A DNA stretch of 64,000 nt from Desulfoscipio sp. XC116 (GCF_039851975.1 NZ_CP156660.1:1302001-1366000), one strand, 5' to 3'; numbered from the stretch's first letter, positions 1 through 9,382 are shown. Notes: generated by a model not told the origin, from the letters alone. Numbers and translations are program-made.

Positions 1-2
1 GC

Positions 3-1181
3 CAAATAATCAGACGTCCTTTGGGAAGTCCTAAAAAGATACCCGATTTTGACGGTATTATGTTTAACTTTGCCCAGTTACATCGATTGCCCACTGATGA
101 AGGAATGCCCATAGATACCAGGGTGACTATCGGACCCTGTGCCCGGAGACCTATGCAAATAGATATGCCCATCATGATTGCCGGGATGGCTTATGCTCTG
201 TCACTGTCCGCCAAGACCAAAATAGCATTGGCTAAAGGGAGCAAAGCGGCCGGTACTGCCACTAATACCGGCGAAGGACCCTTTTTGCCGGGGGAAAGGA
301 AAGCCGCGGGCAAGCTTATCATTCAATATAACAGAGGTAAGTGGAATAAATCCGCCGAGATTCTAAAACAGGCGGATATGATTGAAATCTATATTGGACA
401 GGGAGCAACCGGAGGGGTTGGATATTACATTGACGATAAAGAAATCGACTGGAAAATAAGAAATATGATGGGCCTGGGATGGGGGGAAAAGGGGGTGGTT
501 CATTCTGCTCTCCCCGGAATAAAAGAAAATAAAGATAAATTGAGGGACCTGGTAACGTACCTTAAAGAAATTACCCGGGGGGTGCCGGTTGGAGTAAAAA
601 TGGCGGCAAGTAAGTACTTGGAAGAGGATCTTCGTATAGCCTGTGCATCCGGTGTGGATTTCTTGACACTTGACGGCAGCAATGCGGGTTCTAAAGGGAC
701 AGCGCCAATACTGCAGGATGACTTTGGGCTGCCAACTTTATTCGCTGTGGTTAGAGCTGCTAATTTTCTTAAAAAGCACGAATTAAACAATAAAGTAAGT
801 CTGATAGTCTCCGGCGGCTTGGTAACCCCGGGCGATTATCTTAAAGCTATTGCTCTAGGGGCGAATGCCGTATATATCGGCACTATTGCTTTATTTGCCA
901 TGAGTCACACCCAGGTTTTAAAGCCGTTCCCCTGGGAACCGCCTCCGGAATTAATCTGGTACAGGGGAAAATATCAAAGTAAGTTAAATGTAGAAAAGGG
1001 TGCCAAAACCCTGGCTAATTATCTTATCTCCTGTAACAAAGAAATAAAAGATGCAGTGAAAGCCTTGGGTAAAAGTAATATTAGTGAGGTTGATAAAAGT
1101 GATTTATTCGCTCTGGATCATTTGACAGCGGAGGTTGCGGATATACCTTTAGGTTATAAGGAAATACGTTGGACAAATTAA
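3..1181 (+). CDS. FMN-binding glutamate synthase family protein (5' end outside window)
   Basis: The frame is open to the left edge, so the gene is 5'-truncated by the window. The visible part matches the FMN/synthase domain of glutamate synthase large subunits (GltB-type, TIM barrel): an early GPCARRP-like segment, the glycine-rich GQGATGG stretch, VGVKMAAS, the LDGSNAGSKG loop, and a late phosphate-binding VSGGLVTPGDYLKA...GANAVYIG region. No glutamine amidotransferase domain is visible. Stand-alone proteins of this type are common in anaerobes and archaea and may form glutamate or act on other substrates with FMN; the substrate here is not determined. A hairpin with a T-rich tail follows within about 10 bases. 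Family call is firm, exact reaction is not. Confidence 0.85.
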   Translation, partial: QIIRRPLGSPKKIPDFDGIMFNFAQLHRLPTDEGMPIDTRVTIGPCARRPMQIDMPIMIAGMAYALSLSAKTKIALAKGSKAAGTATNTGEGPFLPGERKAAGKLIIQYNRGKWNKSAEILKQADMIEIYIGQGATGGVGYYIDDKEIDWKIRNMMGLGWGEKGVVHSALPGIKENKDKLRDLVTYLKEITRGVPVGVKMAASKYLEEDLRIACASGVDFLTLDGSNAGSKGTAPILQDDFGLPTLFAVVRAANFLKKHELNNKVSLIVSGGLVTPGDYLKAIALGANAVYIGTIALFAMSHTQVLKPFPWEPPPELIWYRGKYQSKLNVEKGAKTLANYLISCNKEIKDAVKALGKSNISEVDKSDLFALDHLTAEVADIPLGYKEIRWTN

Positions 1182-1192
1182 TCAAATTCCAA

Positions 1193-1227
1193 GACTCTCA
1201 CTTCTATAAGTGGGAGTTTCTATTTTT
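1193..1227 (+). terminator. Rho-independent terminator
   Basis: A 10-bp stem (ACTCTCACTT / AAGTGGGAGT, one G-T wobble) with a CTAT loop is followed by TTTCTATTTTTA. It lies 12 bases after the glutamate-synthase-like stop. The same bases also form the outer part of a reverse-oriented repeat (1193-1300). Confidence 0.7.
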
Positions 1228-1305
1228 ACTTCAGGTGGGCAGAACCCCCATCTGAAGCCCCGATGTTCAGCCTTGGCTGAACGAGTTCACTAGCGTTCTT
1301 AGAGA
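1193..1305 (-). repeat. IS200/IS605-like end (tnpB 3'-end/omegaRNA-like) remnant, copy 1
   Basis: Read on the minus strand, this has a perfect GTTCAGCC-aa-GGCTGAAC hairpin, then CGGGGCTTCAG, a second hairpin (CTTCAGATGGG / CCCACCTGAAG), then TAAAAATAGAAACTCCC. A clearly related block in the same order occurs at 39719-39792. Such paired hairpins after GTTCAGC and GCTTCAGGTGGG typically follow tnpB in IS200/IS605 elements of clostridia; that assignment is from memory of the family. No tnpB or tnpA coding remnant is visible here. Confidence 0.45.
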
Positions 1306-1545
1306 GGCTTTTCAATTTATAAGTATCCCTGAATTGTCCATTTATACGCGAAACGGCTTTTGTAAATTGGTGGATTGATGCTTTAAAGGGGGAGCTGCCG
1401 TTTTGACGTGTTTATCGTAGATCATACGGGCCGCTAAGCTTTATGCGGCTTAATTTTGACCACTCAAGGACGATTTGTGGCGAATTATGGATTCCAAGAA
1501 TACATATACTAAAGATTACAATTAAACTTAAAGGATGTGGCATAT
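1306..1545. other. Non-coding stretch before the unknown duplicated protein
   Basis: No credible ORF. It holds an imperfect inverted repeat (GCCGC at about 1430 with GCGGC at about 1446) followed by TTAATTTT, which could be a weak terminator. The RBS of the next gene (AAAGGAT) ends the stretch. Confidence 0.4.
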
Positions 1546-2220
1546 ATGTATAATAAACCTCAGATTAATGTATTTTCTCCTAATACGAAGCAAGATAAGA
1601 TTCAGAAGGTTGCCGAGGTTTGTAACGAAGAGAATTTGGATTGGCGTCATTTACTGGACATAGGCGCTTCAAAATTGCTAAGTTCATTATTGGATGAAAA
1701 TGATCTGGAGGATCATATTAGATATTCCGCATGCCGCAATTATGCGGATGAGGCCGTTCAATACTTAAACGATAAAATAGGGAATGACAGACTTCGTTTT
1801 CGAGGCATTGTCTATCTGTTAAAGTCAATGTGCGGTACCATGTCTCAAGTAGGATATAATATTCCTTGTCATATAGAACCCGAGCTGCAGATTAATTTTT
1901 TTACTCCGGTAACGTCCTCTATAAGTCTGGAAGTTATTTCGCAATGCTGCCTGGAGAACGAGATAACAGCGCTTGAGCTGCTGGACGTCGGACTTTCTCT
2001 TTACGGTGTGGAAGAGGTTGTTGCAGATTATTCTCCCCCTCGAGAAATTGCCATGCTTGATGCCGACAGAATCGGAAGCGGAGCTCAGGCCGGGAAAATG
2101 TTAAATGGTTATTTAAGATTTATGGGGGCCTCCGTATTGGACAGAGTGATAGTTGCTTTAATGATGACTAAAGCCGGAGCGGTAAACTTGCTGGGTGTAT
2201 GCGGGAAAAAGTGCGGTTGA
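1546..2220 (+). CDS. Hypothetical protein with an internal duplication
   Basis: The 224-residue protein is not recognised. ATG at 1546 is chosen because AAAGGAT ends about nine bases upstream; the in-frame GTG at 1537 would sit on top of it. The protein repeats itself: residues 5-42 (PQINVFSPNT... then HLLDIGASKL) align with residues 114-150 (LQINFFTPVT... then ELLDVGLSL), sharing Q-I-N-x-F-[ST]-P, a central helix with V-x-x-x-C-x-x-E, and L-L-D-[IV]-G. The C-terminus is glycine- and methionine-rich and ends in VCGKKCG. No signal peptide or clear membrane segment. The monocistronic setting gives no functional hint. A structural or regulatory role is possible but unsupported. Confidence 0.65.
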   Translation: MYNKPQINVFSPNTKQDKIQKVAEVCNEENLDWRHLLDIGASKLLSSLLDENDLEDHIRYSACRNYADEAVQYLNDKIGNDRLRFRGIVYLLKSMCGTMSQVGYNIPCHIEPELQINFFTPVTSSISLEVISQCCLENEITALELLDVGLSLYGVEEVVADYSPPREIAMLDADRIGSGAQAGKMLNGYLRFMGASVLDRVIVALMMTKAGAVNLLGVCGKKCG

Positions 2221-2317
2221 GATCTTTCTTTTCTTGCACATACCATTGATACACAGAAGAGGATATAATGTTAATGTAAGTTGAAAAGCCCCTGTCAATA
2301 AAGAAGGATAGAATTTA

Positions 2318-3220
2318 ATGCATACAAAATTATTAGCAGACTGTATATTATGCCCGAGGAATTGTCATGTAGACCGTGCGCATGGACAGAAGGGATACTG
2401 CGGAGCAACAGCAGAATTGGTGGTTGCAAGAGCTGCGCTGCATATGTGGGAGGAGCCTTGCATTTCCGGTAAAAATGGATCGGGGACCGTGTTTTTCTCC
2501 GGATGTTCCATGGGTTGTGTATATTGTCAAAATTATAACGTTGCCAAAGGACTGGCGGGTAAGAAAATAGCGGTAGATCGGCTGGCGGATATTTTTATCG
2601 AGCTTCAGAGGCAACAGGCAAACAATATTAATTTAGTCACCCCAAGCCATTACGTGCCGCAGATTGTTGAAGCCATAACCCTGGCAAGGGGAAAAGGGCT
2701 TTATTTACCGATTGTTTATAATTGCGGCGGATACGAAAAGGCGGAGACATTGAAACTGCTGGAGGGCTATATAGATATTTATCTTCCGGATTTTAAATAT
2801 ATGTCGAAAGAGATCTCCCAAAAATATTCCAATGCCGGAGATTATTTTGATTATGCCTCCGAAGCAATCAAGGAAATGGTGCGTCAAATAGGTGAGCCTG
2901 CTTTTAATGAGGATGGGGTAATGATAAGAGGTGTGCTTGTCAGACATTTAACGCTGCCGGGGTATCTAAAAGATTCAAAGAAAGTTGTAAAATATTTGTA
3001 TGAAACCTTTGGAAACACAATTTTTATCAGTATTATGAATCAGTACACACCGTTATCAAATGTAGAGCGGTATCTGGAAATTAATCGGAAAGTAACTGAT
3101 AAAGAATATAATGAATTGGTAAACTATGCTATCTGCATAGGTGTAGAGAATGGTTTTATTCAAGATGGAGAAACGGCATTAGAAAGCTTTATCCCTGAAT
3201 TTGACGAAGAGGGAGTATAG
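2318..3220 (+). CDS. Radical SAM protein, PflX (COG1313) type
   Basis: The 300-residue protein has a first cysteine cluster (C9, C12, C16, C28) and then the radical SAM motif C63-SMG-C67-VY-C70, which binds a [4Fe-4S] cluster and S-adenosylmethionine. The length, the FFSGCSMGCVYCQNY core and the FIPEFDEEGV ending match the pyruvate-formate-lyase-activase-like PflX family, whose substrates are mostly unknown. It should be cytoplasmic and oxygen-sensitive. It appears monocistronic, with a small membrane-protein gene converging on its 3' end. It is unlikely to be a true PFL activase, because no formate lyase gene is nearby and the N-terminal cysteine cluster is typical of PflX. Confidence 0.85.
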   Translation: MHTKLLADCILCPRNCHVDRAHGQKGYCGATAELVVARAALHMWEEPCISGKNGSGTVFFSGCSMGCVYCQNYNVAKGLAGKKIAVDRLADIFIELQRQQANNINLVTPSHYVPQIVEAITLARGKGLYLPIVYNCGGYEKAETLKLLEGYIDIYLPDFKYMSKEISQKYSNAGDYFDYASEAIKEMVRQIGEPAFNEDGVMIRGVLVRHLTLPGYLKDSKKVVKYLYETFGNTIFISIMNQYTPLSNVERYLEINRKVTDKEYNELVNYAICIGVENGFIQDGETALESFIPEFDEEGV

Positions 3221-3247
3221 TGGTAAGCGAATGGGTAGATGCGTGAA

Positions 3248-3409
3248 TTATCTCTTTTCGGCTGATCTTCTTATTTTATACAACATATCCTGTAGGAATT
3301 TTACAATTTGTTCACCAATGTAATTTGCAATAATCATAACAATCTTGATAATAAATACCATCATTAAAAAAATTAATAGGAATCTTAAAATATAAAGCAA
3401 AGTATCCAT
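3248..3409 (-). CDS. Small membrane protein (53 aa)
   Basis: ATG at 3409 follows AAGGAG at a good distance. The product begins MDTLLYILRFLLIFLMM and carries one long hydrophobic stretch over roughly residues 4-30, then a basic tail with Lys/Arg clusters (YKIRRSAEKR). It is predicted as a single-pass or hairpin membrane peptide. No family is recognised. It lies downstream of and on the same strand as the CapA-like gene, 41 bases after that stop, so it may be the last gene of that operon. Confidence 0.5.
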   Translation of the reverse strand: MDTLLYILRFLLIFLMMVFIIKIVMIIANYIGEQIVKFLQDMLYKIRRSAEKR

Positions 3410-3450
3410 TATAATTTTCTCCTTAGGGGATAAATAAAATCACTCGTTTT

Positions 3451-5070
3451 CTAAGAAATGCGGGAAAAGCCCCAACCGTTCCACTTCCATAAAGTTACTT
3501 GTCTTTGGGCGGGGTCGGTATAACTGCCCTCGGTAACTACCAGCTCATTTTCACCGTCGTCGTCAAGGTCAATGAGAGCGGCACGGTAATTGGGACAATC
3601 CAGGTTGGACGACTGCCACACCGGTTTAACGCTGCCTGCTTCCAGCTTGAAGATAAAGAGGTGGTTTTTAATGCCTGTATCTTCCTCTTCCAGCCAAAAG
3701 GGTTTTTGAGTACCGAAACTTCCTTCTTTCCAAACCAAAAGGTTAAATTCCGGCTTGCCATCGTTATTGACGTCACCCGGGAAGAAATAATCCACCCACC
3801 AGTCTGCCGGTGACTGCCAGATAATATGGGAACCGGCTTGTACTGTTATGCTCCCGTTCTTTAAAATAAATTCTTCCTGGATGCCGTCGCCGTCCACGTC
3901 GAACTTTTGGTTTTGCATCAATCTATATTCCGGCAGAGACTTGGGGGCCGGGAATACAGATTGTTCCCTTGTCGCGAAAATTTTTTTTTCGTTATCCCAT
4001 GCCGGTATAGTTGCCATATCCAGTTCCAGTCCCAGTTTTTTCAGCATTCTCCGTGCCTCCGGCCCGCTTAGAGGCACGGGACGTGCATCGTCGTTGATGT
4101 ATACCGGCAGAAATTCCAGCTTTTCTATATTGTTTTCGCTGATATAGATTCTGGCGACAACACCCTCCCGGGTGTTTTCGGACCACAGCTGGTCAAAGAT
4201 GAAGTTGCCCAGGCTATAAAGGATGTATTTTCCCCGGTATTGCTCGACTTTTTGTACCACATGCGGGTGGCTGCCCAACACCAGGTCGGCCCCGGCATCT
4301 ATGGCCAGGTGGGCAAAATATACCTGGGTATCATCCGGTTCGGAAGCATACTCAATGCCGGCATGCAGGGAAACTACCGTGAAATCGGCGTTATCAGCCG
4401 CCTTTCTGACGGCGGCAGCTACTTTTCCCGGTTCCATTACAGCGGTGCCGGGGCCATCCCCGGCCAGGTAGGAATCCGGTACAACCGCCGCATCGTTAAA
4501 GGCTAAGAAAGCAAGTCTTACGTCCTTTACGTCCATATACCGGGGAGCAAAAGCTGCTTCCTCATTTCTGCCGGCGCCGGCATAATTGATGGCGGTACTG
4601 TCCAGATAATGCATGGTGTCCAGTATCCCCTGTTTGCCAAAATCGGGCACATGGTTGTTGGCCAGCGACAGGATATCAAAACCGGCGTCTTTAAGGGCTG
4701 GAGCCATACAGGGGTCAGCCCTTAAAACCATTTCGGGAATCTGAATTTCCCGCCCCGGGGTTACCGGACCCTCCAAGTTGCCGAAGACAATGTCCCCGCC
4801 TTGCAAGTACCATTTAACTCCCGCAAAGGGAAAGCTTGGGTCGTCGTATTCTTTTATCTTTTGAGCTACGTACCGGGAGAGCATGATATCCCCCACAGCT
4901 ACGAGACACACGGAATCCTGTTTTTCCGGAAGCGTCATGTGATATTTCTTAAAAGCCGCGAGGTCGTGGTAATCCCTGTTGCTGGCGCATCGCTGCGGGG
5001 CACAGGCACTAAAACCGCACAGCAGTCCCAGCGCCAGTGAGAGGACCGTTATTAACCTGTACAACCTCAT
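3451..5070 (-). CDS. CapA family metallophosphatase-like protein with C-terminal FG-GAP/VCBS-like repeats
   Basis: The start at ATG 5070 overlaps the upstream stop as ATGA, so the pair is translationally coupled; an in-frame ATG at 5094 lies inside the upstream gene. The 539-residue product starts with a hydrophobic signal ending in FSAC, a weak lipobox, so it may be a lipoprotein. The PGA_cap (calcineurin-like) domain shows AVGDIMLSR, GNLEGPVT, LANNH, VVSLHAG and GSHPHVVQ, the expected metal ligands. After about residue 390 come Asp-rich loops (DVDGDGIQEE, DVNNDGKPE, DLDDDGENE) like calcium-binding FG-GAP repeats. Family members are tied to poly-gamma-glutamate or envelope functions; no pgs genes lie nearby. 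Confidence 0.8.
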   Translation of the reverse strand: MRLYRLITVLSLALGLLCGFSACAPQRCASNRDYHDLAAFKKYHMTLPEKQDSVCLVAVGDIMLSRYVAQKIKEYDDPSFPFAGVKWYLQGGDIVFGNLEGPVTPGREIQIPEMVLRADPCMAPALKDAGFDILSLANNHVPDFGKQGILDTMHYLDSTAINYAGAGRNEEAAFAPRYMDVKDVRLAFLAFNDAAVVPDSYLAGDGPGTAVMEPGKVAAAVRKAADNADFTVVSLHAGIEYASEPDDTQVYFAHLAIDAGADLVLGSHPHVVQKVEQYRGKYILYSLGNFIFDQLWSENTREGVVARIYISENNIEKLEFLPVYINDDARPVPLSGPEARRMLKKLGLELDMATIPAWDNEKKIFATREQSVFPAPKSLPEYRLMQNQKFDVDGDGIQEEFILKNGSITVQAGSHIIWQSPADWWVDYFFPGDVNNDGKPEFNLLVWKEGSFGTQKPFWLEEEDTGIKNHLFIFKLEAGSVKPVWQSSNLDCPNYRAALIDLDDDGENELVVTEGSYTDPAQRQVTLWKWNGWGFSRIS

Positions 5071-7226
5071 GGGGCGATAAAGGTATTGGTCCACCCGGCC
5101 GGGGGTGGCGCCTGCCCGGAGTCCAACAGCTCATGCCATTTTTTGTCGGTTAAACGGTCGTTGAGCGGCCAGGAGAATTCATAGTGGGAGTAAACACCGC
5201 CCCGGGCAATTCTCAGACTGCCATCAACGGGTACTACGGCATAGATTTCAAAGATGTGGCCCGTAGCTTCCTGCAGTACCCGGCCTTCCGGATCGGTAGC
5301 CACATCGGCTGCCAGTGCCGCAGGGTTTTCGCTTATAGCGGAGCGGTGGTCCACTCCGATATCCTTTAGGGCTTCCAGCCAGAAATGTTCCAGCTGTCCA
5401 CCGTAAGAACGGATCAAATCATATTCCTCATCAGTAAGCGGGATATTGGCAAGTTCCTTCTCTGAAATGGTCTTTAATGACAGGGCCAGCTGTTCCAGCC
5501 GGTCCAGGCTGTCTCGATCTGTCTGTTCCAGAAGACCCCGCGCTGATAATCCCTCCCGCGTCATGTCTGTCAGTGCGGCCAGGCGGGCATAAAGGAGGGG
5601 ATTGGGCTCCACGTAGCCACGGTCGTCCACACCGGCCATACCGCCGCCCATTTCAGCGTAAACCTGTTTAGCATACAGAATGGTGTCGTGTTTGAGCTCG
5701 GTCCAGCTGGATAAAAGGGTATTCAAGTCCTTTCTGGTCCAGGCCTGACTTTGCATAAATGAGGGATAGCCTTTGCCTCTTTCCTGCAGCAGGGGTTCAA
5801 GGGTATAAAGCCAGCCCCAGTATAGGTTCTGAGTCCAATTTTCTTTATCCAGACCGGCGATGTATTGTTGCAGTTTATTCATGTTAGCCGGGTAGCCCGC
5901 GTACTTTGTTTCCCCTTCGGACTCCAGTATGGCGTAAGCTTCCTCGGAGCCCATAGCTGCAGGGAGGTCCAGGCCCCTGGGCAGCATCCTGCGCTCGCCT
6001 TCATTATTTTCTTTTACTTCGCGGTAAACCAGGCGCTGGAAAACGGCGGCATCAAGAGTAAACCGCTGTCCCATAAAGCGGAAGCCTTTAATTTCCTTTT
6101 CGCGATCGGGCTGTGTTTCCTCATCAAAGATGGGAATGGAGTTAATAACCGGGGGTTCCAGTTCCGCCGCCGCCTTCATAAAGGCCATCCATTTATCGTC
6201 AGCGGAGGTCAGGTCCTTAAGCCCGATACCGGCGGCATAGATTTTATCCAGCAGTTCCCGGTACTGTATATAGGAAAGGTCGTCGGCTTTGCCTACAAAG
6301 AAGTTGGTGGGCCGGTATATTTTATCCCATTTTTGTCCGTTGTCGTTTTCACCAAGAGCCAGGGTCACCAAAACCGCGGATTTGGTTTCATCCTCGCTCT
6401 TGAGTCGAAAAGTCATTCTTCCGTACCACATCATAGCCTTGAAATATGACTGCAATTGCTTGTCAGTAGTATAGTGGCCCCGGGGAATGTACTGGGAGTA
6501 ATCTTCTTGCAGGGTCTCCGGGCTTTTCAAGTTCTGTCCCATATTCATCAAAGGGGAGTCATGGATGCCGTCACTTGCTTTGATAAGCAGCAGTTCTTCT
6601 TTTACCTCTTGCTCTATCTGTTCAGGTACAGGCATTTGAGAATCTAAAAGCTTTCCGGCCACGGCGAAAAAGCCAAGGTTTCTTCTGGCGGCGTTTTCCC
6701 AATCGCTGCCTTTAAGGGCGTTATATTGTTTTTCGGATGCGGAGAGCATAGCTTTGGTAAGTTCTTTTAATTCCGGGGTCAGTCTATCCTTTTCTACAAT
6801 TCGCAGCAGGTGGCTGAAGAACAGGTGGTAATTATGCAGCATGGAGTCAGTCGTGATGAAGCTGGGCACCGGTTCATAACGGTTGATTTCATAGAGCATA
6901 AAAAACTCCCGGTGGTATTGATTGGGCACCACTACAAATCCGTTTTTCACCAGCAACTGCTCCGCCCCCGAAGAGAGTTGAAACATTTCCTTATTAGTTA
7001 CATTGGCTAGTTCCGGGTCTACCTTATAGGGTTCCAGTGCCGGGGTAAAGTTCACCGGTACATCTTTATAAATAGCGAAATCCGAGGCCGGGGTTACCGA
7101 CGTTGCATTCTTTGCTTCGGCATAATTCTGTCCCTTTTGTCCCGAGTCATTGCTGCACCCCGATGCAATGGTAACAAGCAGCAACATGCTGATTACCCAT
7201 ATACAGATTACTCCTTTTCTTTGCAT
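5067..7226 (-). CDS. DUF3160 domain lipoprotein
   Basis: The 719-residue product has an N-terminal signal (hydrophobic residues 8-22) ending in the lipobox IASGC, so it should be exported and lipidated. The rest is soluble and reads as a DUF3160 protein, a family of large secreted clostridial proteins of unknown function. GGGAGG precedes ATG 7226. Its stop overlaps the CapA-like start, implying that the two surface proteins are made together. An A/T-rich 328-base region upstream is the likely promoter. No catalytic motif could be picked out by eye. Confidence 0.75.
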   Translation of the reverse strand: MQRKGVICIWVISMLLLVTIASGCSNDSGQKGQNYAEAKNATSVTPASDFAIYKDVPVNFTPALEPYKVDPELANVTNKEMFQLSSGAEQLLVKNGFVVVPNQYHREFFMLYEINRYEPVPSFITTDSMLHNYHLFFSHLLRIVEKDRLTPELKELTKAMLSASEKQYNALKGSDWENAARRNLGFFAVAGKLLDSQMPVPEQIEQEVKEELLLIKASDGIHDSPLMNMGQNLKSPETLQEDYSQYIPRGHYTTDKQLQSYFKAMMWYGRMTFRLKSEDETKSAVLVTLALGENDNGQKWDKIYRPTNFFVGKADDLSYIQYRELLDKIYAAGIGLKDLTSADDKWMAFMKAAAELEPPVINSIPIFDEETQPDREKEIKGFRFMGQRFTLDAAVFQRLVYREVKENNEGERRMLPRGLDLPAAMGSEEAYAILESEGETKYAGYPANMNKLQQYIAGLDKENWTQNLYWGWLYTLEPLLQERGKGYPSFMQSQAWTRKDLNTLLSSWTELKHDTILYAKQVYAEMGGGMAGVDDRGYVEPNPLLYARLAALTDMTREGLSARGLLEQTDRDSLDRLEQLALSLKTISEKELANIPLTDEEYDLIRSYGGQLEHFWLEALKDIGVDHRSAISENPAALAADVATDPEGRVLQEATGHIFEIYAVVPVDGSLRIARGGVYSHYEFSWPLNDRLTDKKWHELLDSGQAPPPAGWTNTFIAP

Positions 7227-7554
7227 TTGATGCGCCTCCCTTTATTAATAGGATGATTATGCTGATTATAAGGTTAATTAAATAATTGCATTTCTGAAAT
7301 TTTGTGTTTGCCAACCGGAATTAACTATTGAATTATATGTTATATATGGTTTTCCTGCAAAGAAATAGCTCCGCGGGTTAAAAATTAATACCCGAAATAT
7401 AATTAACATACTTTATCTAAGTTCATATGCATGGTATTGAGCATAAGCCAATGAAAGAATGGATTGAAAGTGATAGGAAAAAGTTTTATTCGGACGAGTT
7501 TTGCACTTGAATGTGCAATTTTCAGGGTCATGCGTATTATGGCTAAAATGAAAC
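7227..7554. promoter_or_regulatory. Intergenic region with the presumed promoter of the DUF3160-capA pair
   Basis: A/T-rich with no credible gene. It contains small inverted repeats: CGGGT/ACCCG near 7375-7395, and TTGCAC/GTGCAA at 7502-7519, just past the ABC transporter stop, which could be a weak terminator for that gene. Exact promoter boxes could not be assigned. Confidence 0.35.
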
Positions 7555-9291
7555 CTACTCCAAACCCTCAAACTGCAGGTTATAATAATGGGCATAGAGA
7601 CCGTTTTGTTGAAGCAGCTCTTTGTGGCTGCCTCTTTCCTTCAGGCCATCATCGGTGATGACAACGATTTCATCGGCATTTTTAATGCTGCTGAGACGGT
7701 GGGCGATGACAATGGTGGTGCGGTTTCGGGATAGTTTTTCCAAAGAGTGCTGAATGTATTTTTCGCTTTCATTGTCCAGGGCCGAGGTCGCTTCGTCGAG
7801 AATGAGGATGGGCGGGTTCTTCAGGAAAACCCTGGCAATGGAGAGACGTTGCTTTTGCCCGCCGGAGAGGCGGACGCCGCGTTCCCCGACATAAGTGTCG
7901 TAGCCCTGCTCCAATGACAGGATGAAATCATGGATATTGGCCTTACGGGCCGCTTCCATGATTTCTTCATCCGTGGCGCCCGGTTTGCCGTAAGCGATGT
8001 TATCCCCGACTGTTCCGCTGAACATATAGACATCCTGCTGGACGATGCCGATAGCCTGCCGCAGGGAGTCCAAGGTTATCTCGCGGATATCCAGGCCGTC
8101 GATCAGAATGGAGCCTTGCGTAACGTCGTAAAAGCGGGGCAAAAGGGAGCATAGTGTTGTCTTGCCGCCTCCGGAAGGTCCGACCAGAGCGATGCTCCTG
8201 CCGGGAGCGATCCTGATGCTGACATTGTGCAGAACGTCGTAATCGTTGTTATAGCGGAAAGATACGTTTCTGTATTCGATTTCGCCGCGGACACGGGTTA
8301 AGGGCACGGCGCCGTCCTGATCGGTAATCTCCGGCATGGTTTCCATAACATCCTGGAAACGTTTAAAGCCGGCAAAGCCCTTTTGGAACTGTTCCGTGAA
8401 ATTGATCAGCACCTCCAGCGGGTTTACATAAATGTTGATGTAGAGGATATAGATAGCCAGCTCGGTGACCTGAAGCTCGCCCCGGGCAATAAACAGGCCG
8501 CCGCTGACTATGACAACCAGATAAAGAAGACCGGAGAAAAAAGAATTCCAGGCGTGATAGCCGCCCATCATTTTATAGGCGTTGGATTTGGATGCCAGGA
8601 ATTCCTCATTGCTCCGGCCAAATTTTTTTCTCTCCGTTTTTTCGTTGGCGAAGGATTTGACGACGCGGATTCCCGCCAAGCTGTCCTGAAGGCTGGAGTT
8701 GACTTTGGCTATTTTTACCCGGTTATCCGTGAAGACGGTTCTCATTTTCAAATTCCGGTGAACGCTGTAAACGACCATGATCAGGGTCACCAGGAATAAC
8801 AGCAGGGTCATTTTGATATTTAACAGGAGTAGGAGAAGAAAAGAACCGATAATTTTGATTGCGGAAATAAAGATATTTTCCGGGCCGTGGTGGGCCAGCT
8901 CGGAGATATCGAAGAGGTCGTTGACGAGCCGGGACATCATTTCCCCGGTATTATTTTTGTCGTAATAAGAAAAAGACAGGCGCTGAAACTGGTTGAACAA
9001 ATCCCGGCGCATGTCCGCTTCCATTCTGGCGCCCATGATATGTCCCCAGCAGGTAATAAAATACTGACAAAAATATTTGATGACGTACAAGGCAAGCAGG
9101 GCGAGCCCGACAAATGAGATCCCCTGCAGAATTACCGTTTTGTCCCGAAGAAACAAATCCTTGCTTAAGTAGTGCAGGACCTGCGGAAAGGATAAATCAA
9201 CCGCCGAGACGATCAAGGCGCAGACCATATCGGCGAAAAAAAGGAAACGGTACGGGCGATAGTATTGCGCGAATAATTTTAGGACTCTCAT
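7555..9291 (-). CDS. ABC exporter, fused permease and ATPase (MsbA/LmrA type)
   Basis: The 578-residue half-transporter has about six membrane segments in its first 310 residues, then a nucleotide-binding domain with Walker A GPSGGGKTT, Q-loop GIVQQDVYMF, signature LSGGQKQR, Walker B ILILDEATSALD and the H-loop IVIAHRL. Domain order and length match homodimeric type I exporters for drugs, lipids or peptides. It stands alone, with no regulator or partner half-transporter next to it, so it probably works as a homodimer in the cytoplasmic membrane. The cargo cannot be inferred. Confidence 0.9.
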   Translation of the reverse strand: MRVLKLFAQYYRPYRFLFFADMVCALIVSAVDLSFPQVLHYLSKDLFLRDKTVILQGISFVGLALLALYVIKYFCQYFITCWGHIMGARMEADMRRDLFNQFQRLSFSYYDKNNTGEMMSRLVNDLFDISELAHHGPENIFISAIKIIGSFLLLLLLNIKMTLLLFLVTLIMVVYSVHRNLKMRTVFTDNRVKIAKVNSSLQDSLAGIRVVKSFANEKTERKKFGRSNEEFLASKSNAYKMMGGYHAWNSFFSGLLYLVVIVSGGLFIARGELQVTELAIYILYINIYVNPLEVLINFTEQFQKGFAGFKRFQDVMETMPEITDQDGAVPLTRVRGEIEYRNVSFRYNNDYDVLHNVSIRIAPGRSIALVGPSGGGKTTLCSLLPRFYDVTQGSILIDGLDIREITLDSLRQAIGIVQQDVYMFSGTVGDNIAYGKPGATDEEIMEAARKANIHDFILSLEQGYDTYVGERGVRLSGGQKQRLSIARVFLKNPPILILDEATSALDNESEKYIQHSLEKLSRNRTTIVIAHRLSSIKNADEIVVITDDGLKERGSHKELLQQNGLYAHYYNLQFEGLE

Positions 9292-9382
9292 AGGATCATT
9301 ATACCATTTTTCGCAGGCCCGTGCTCTTTAGTTTCCCTTAGCCTCTGGCAGGACCCTCGGAAAACCGATTTTTTTAGTTGTT

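Noticed and set aside
2318-3220. Pyruvate formate-lyase activase
   Set aside because: No formate lyase gene nearby, and the extra N-terminal cysteine cluster and ending match the PflX-type family.
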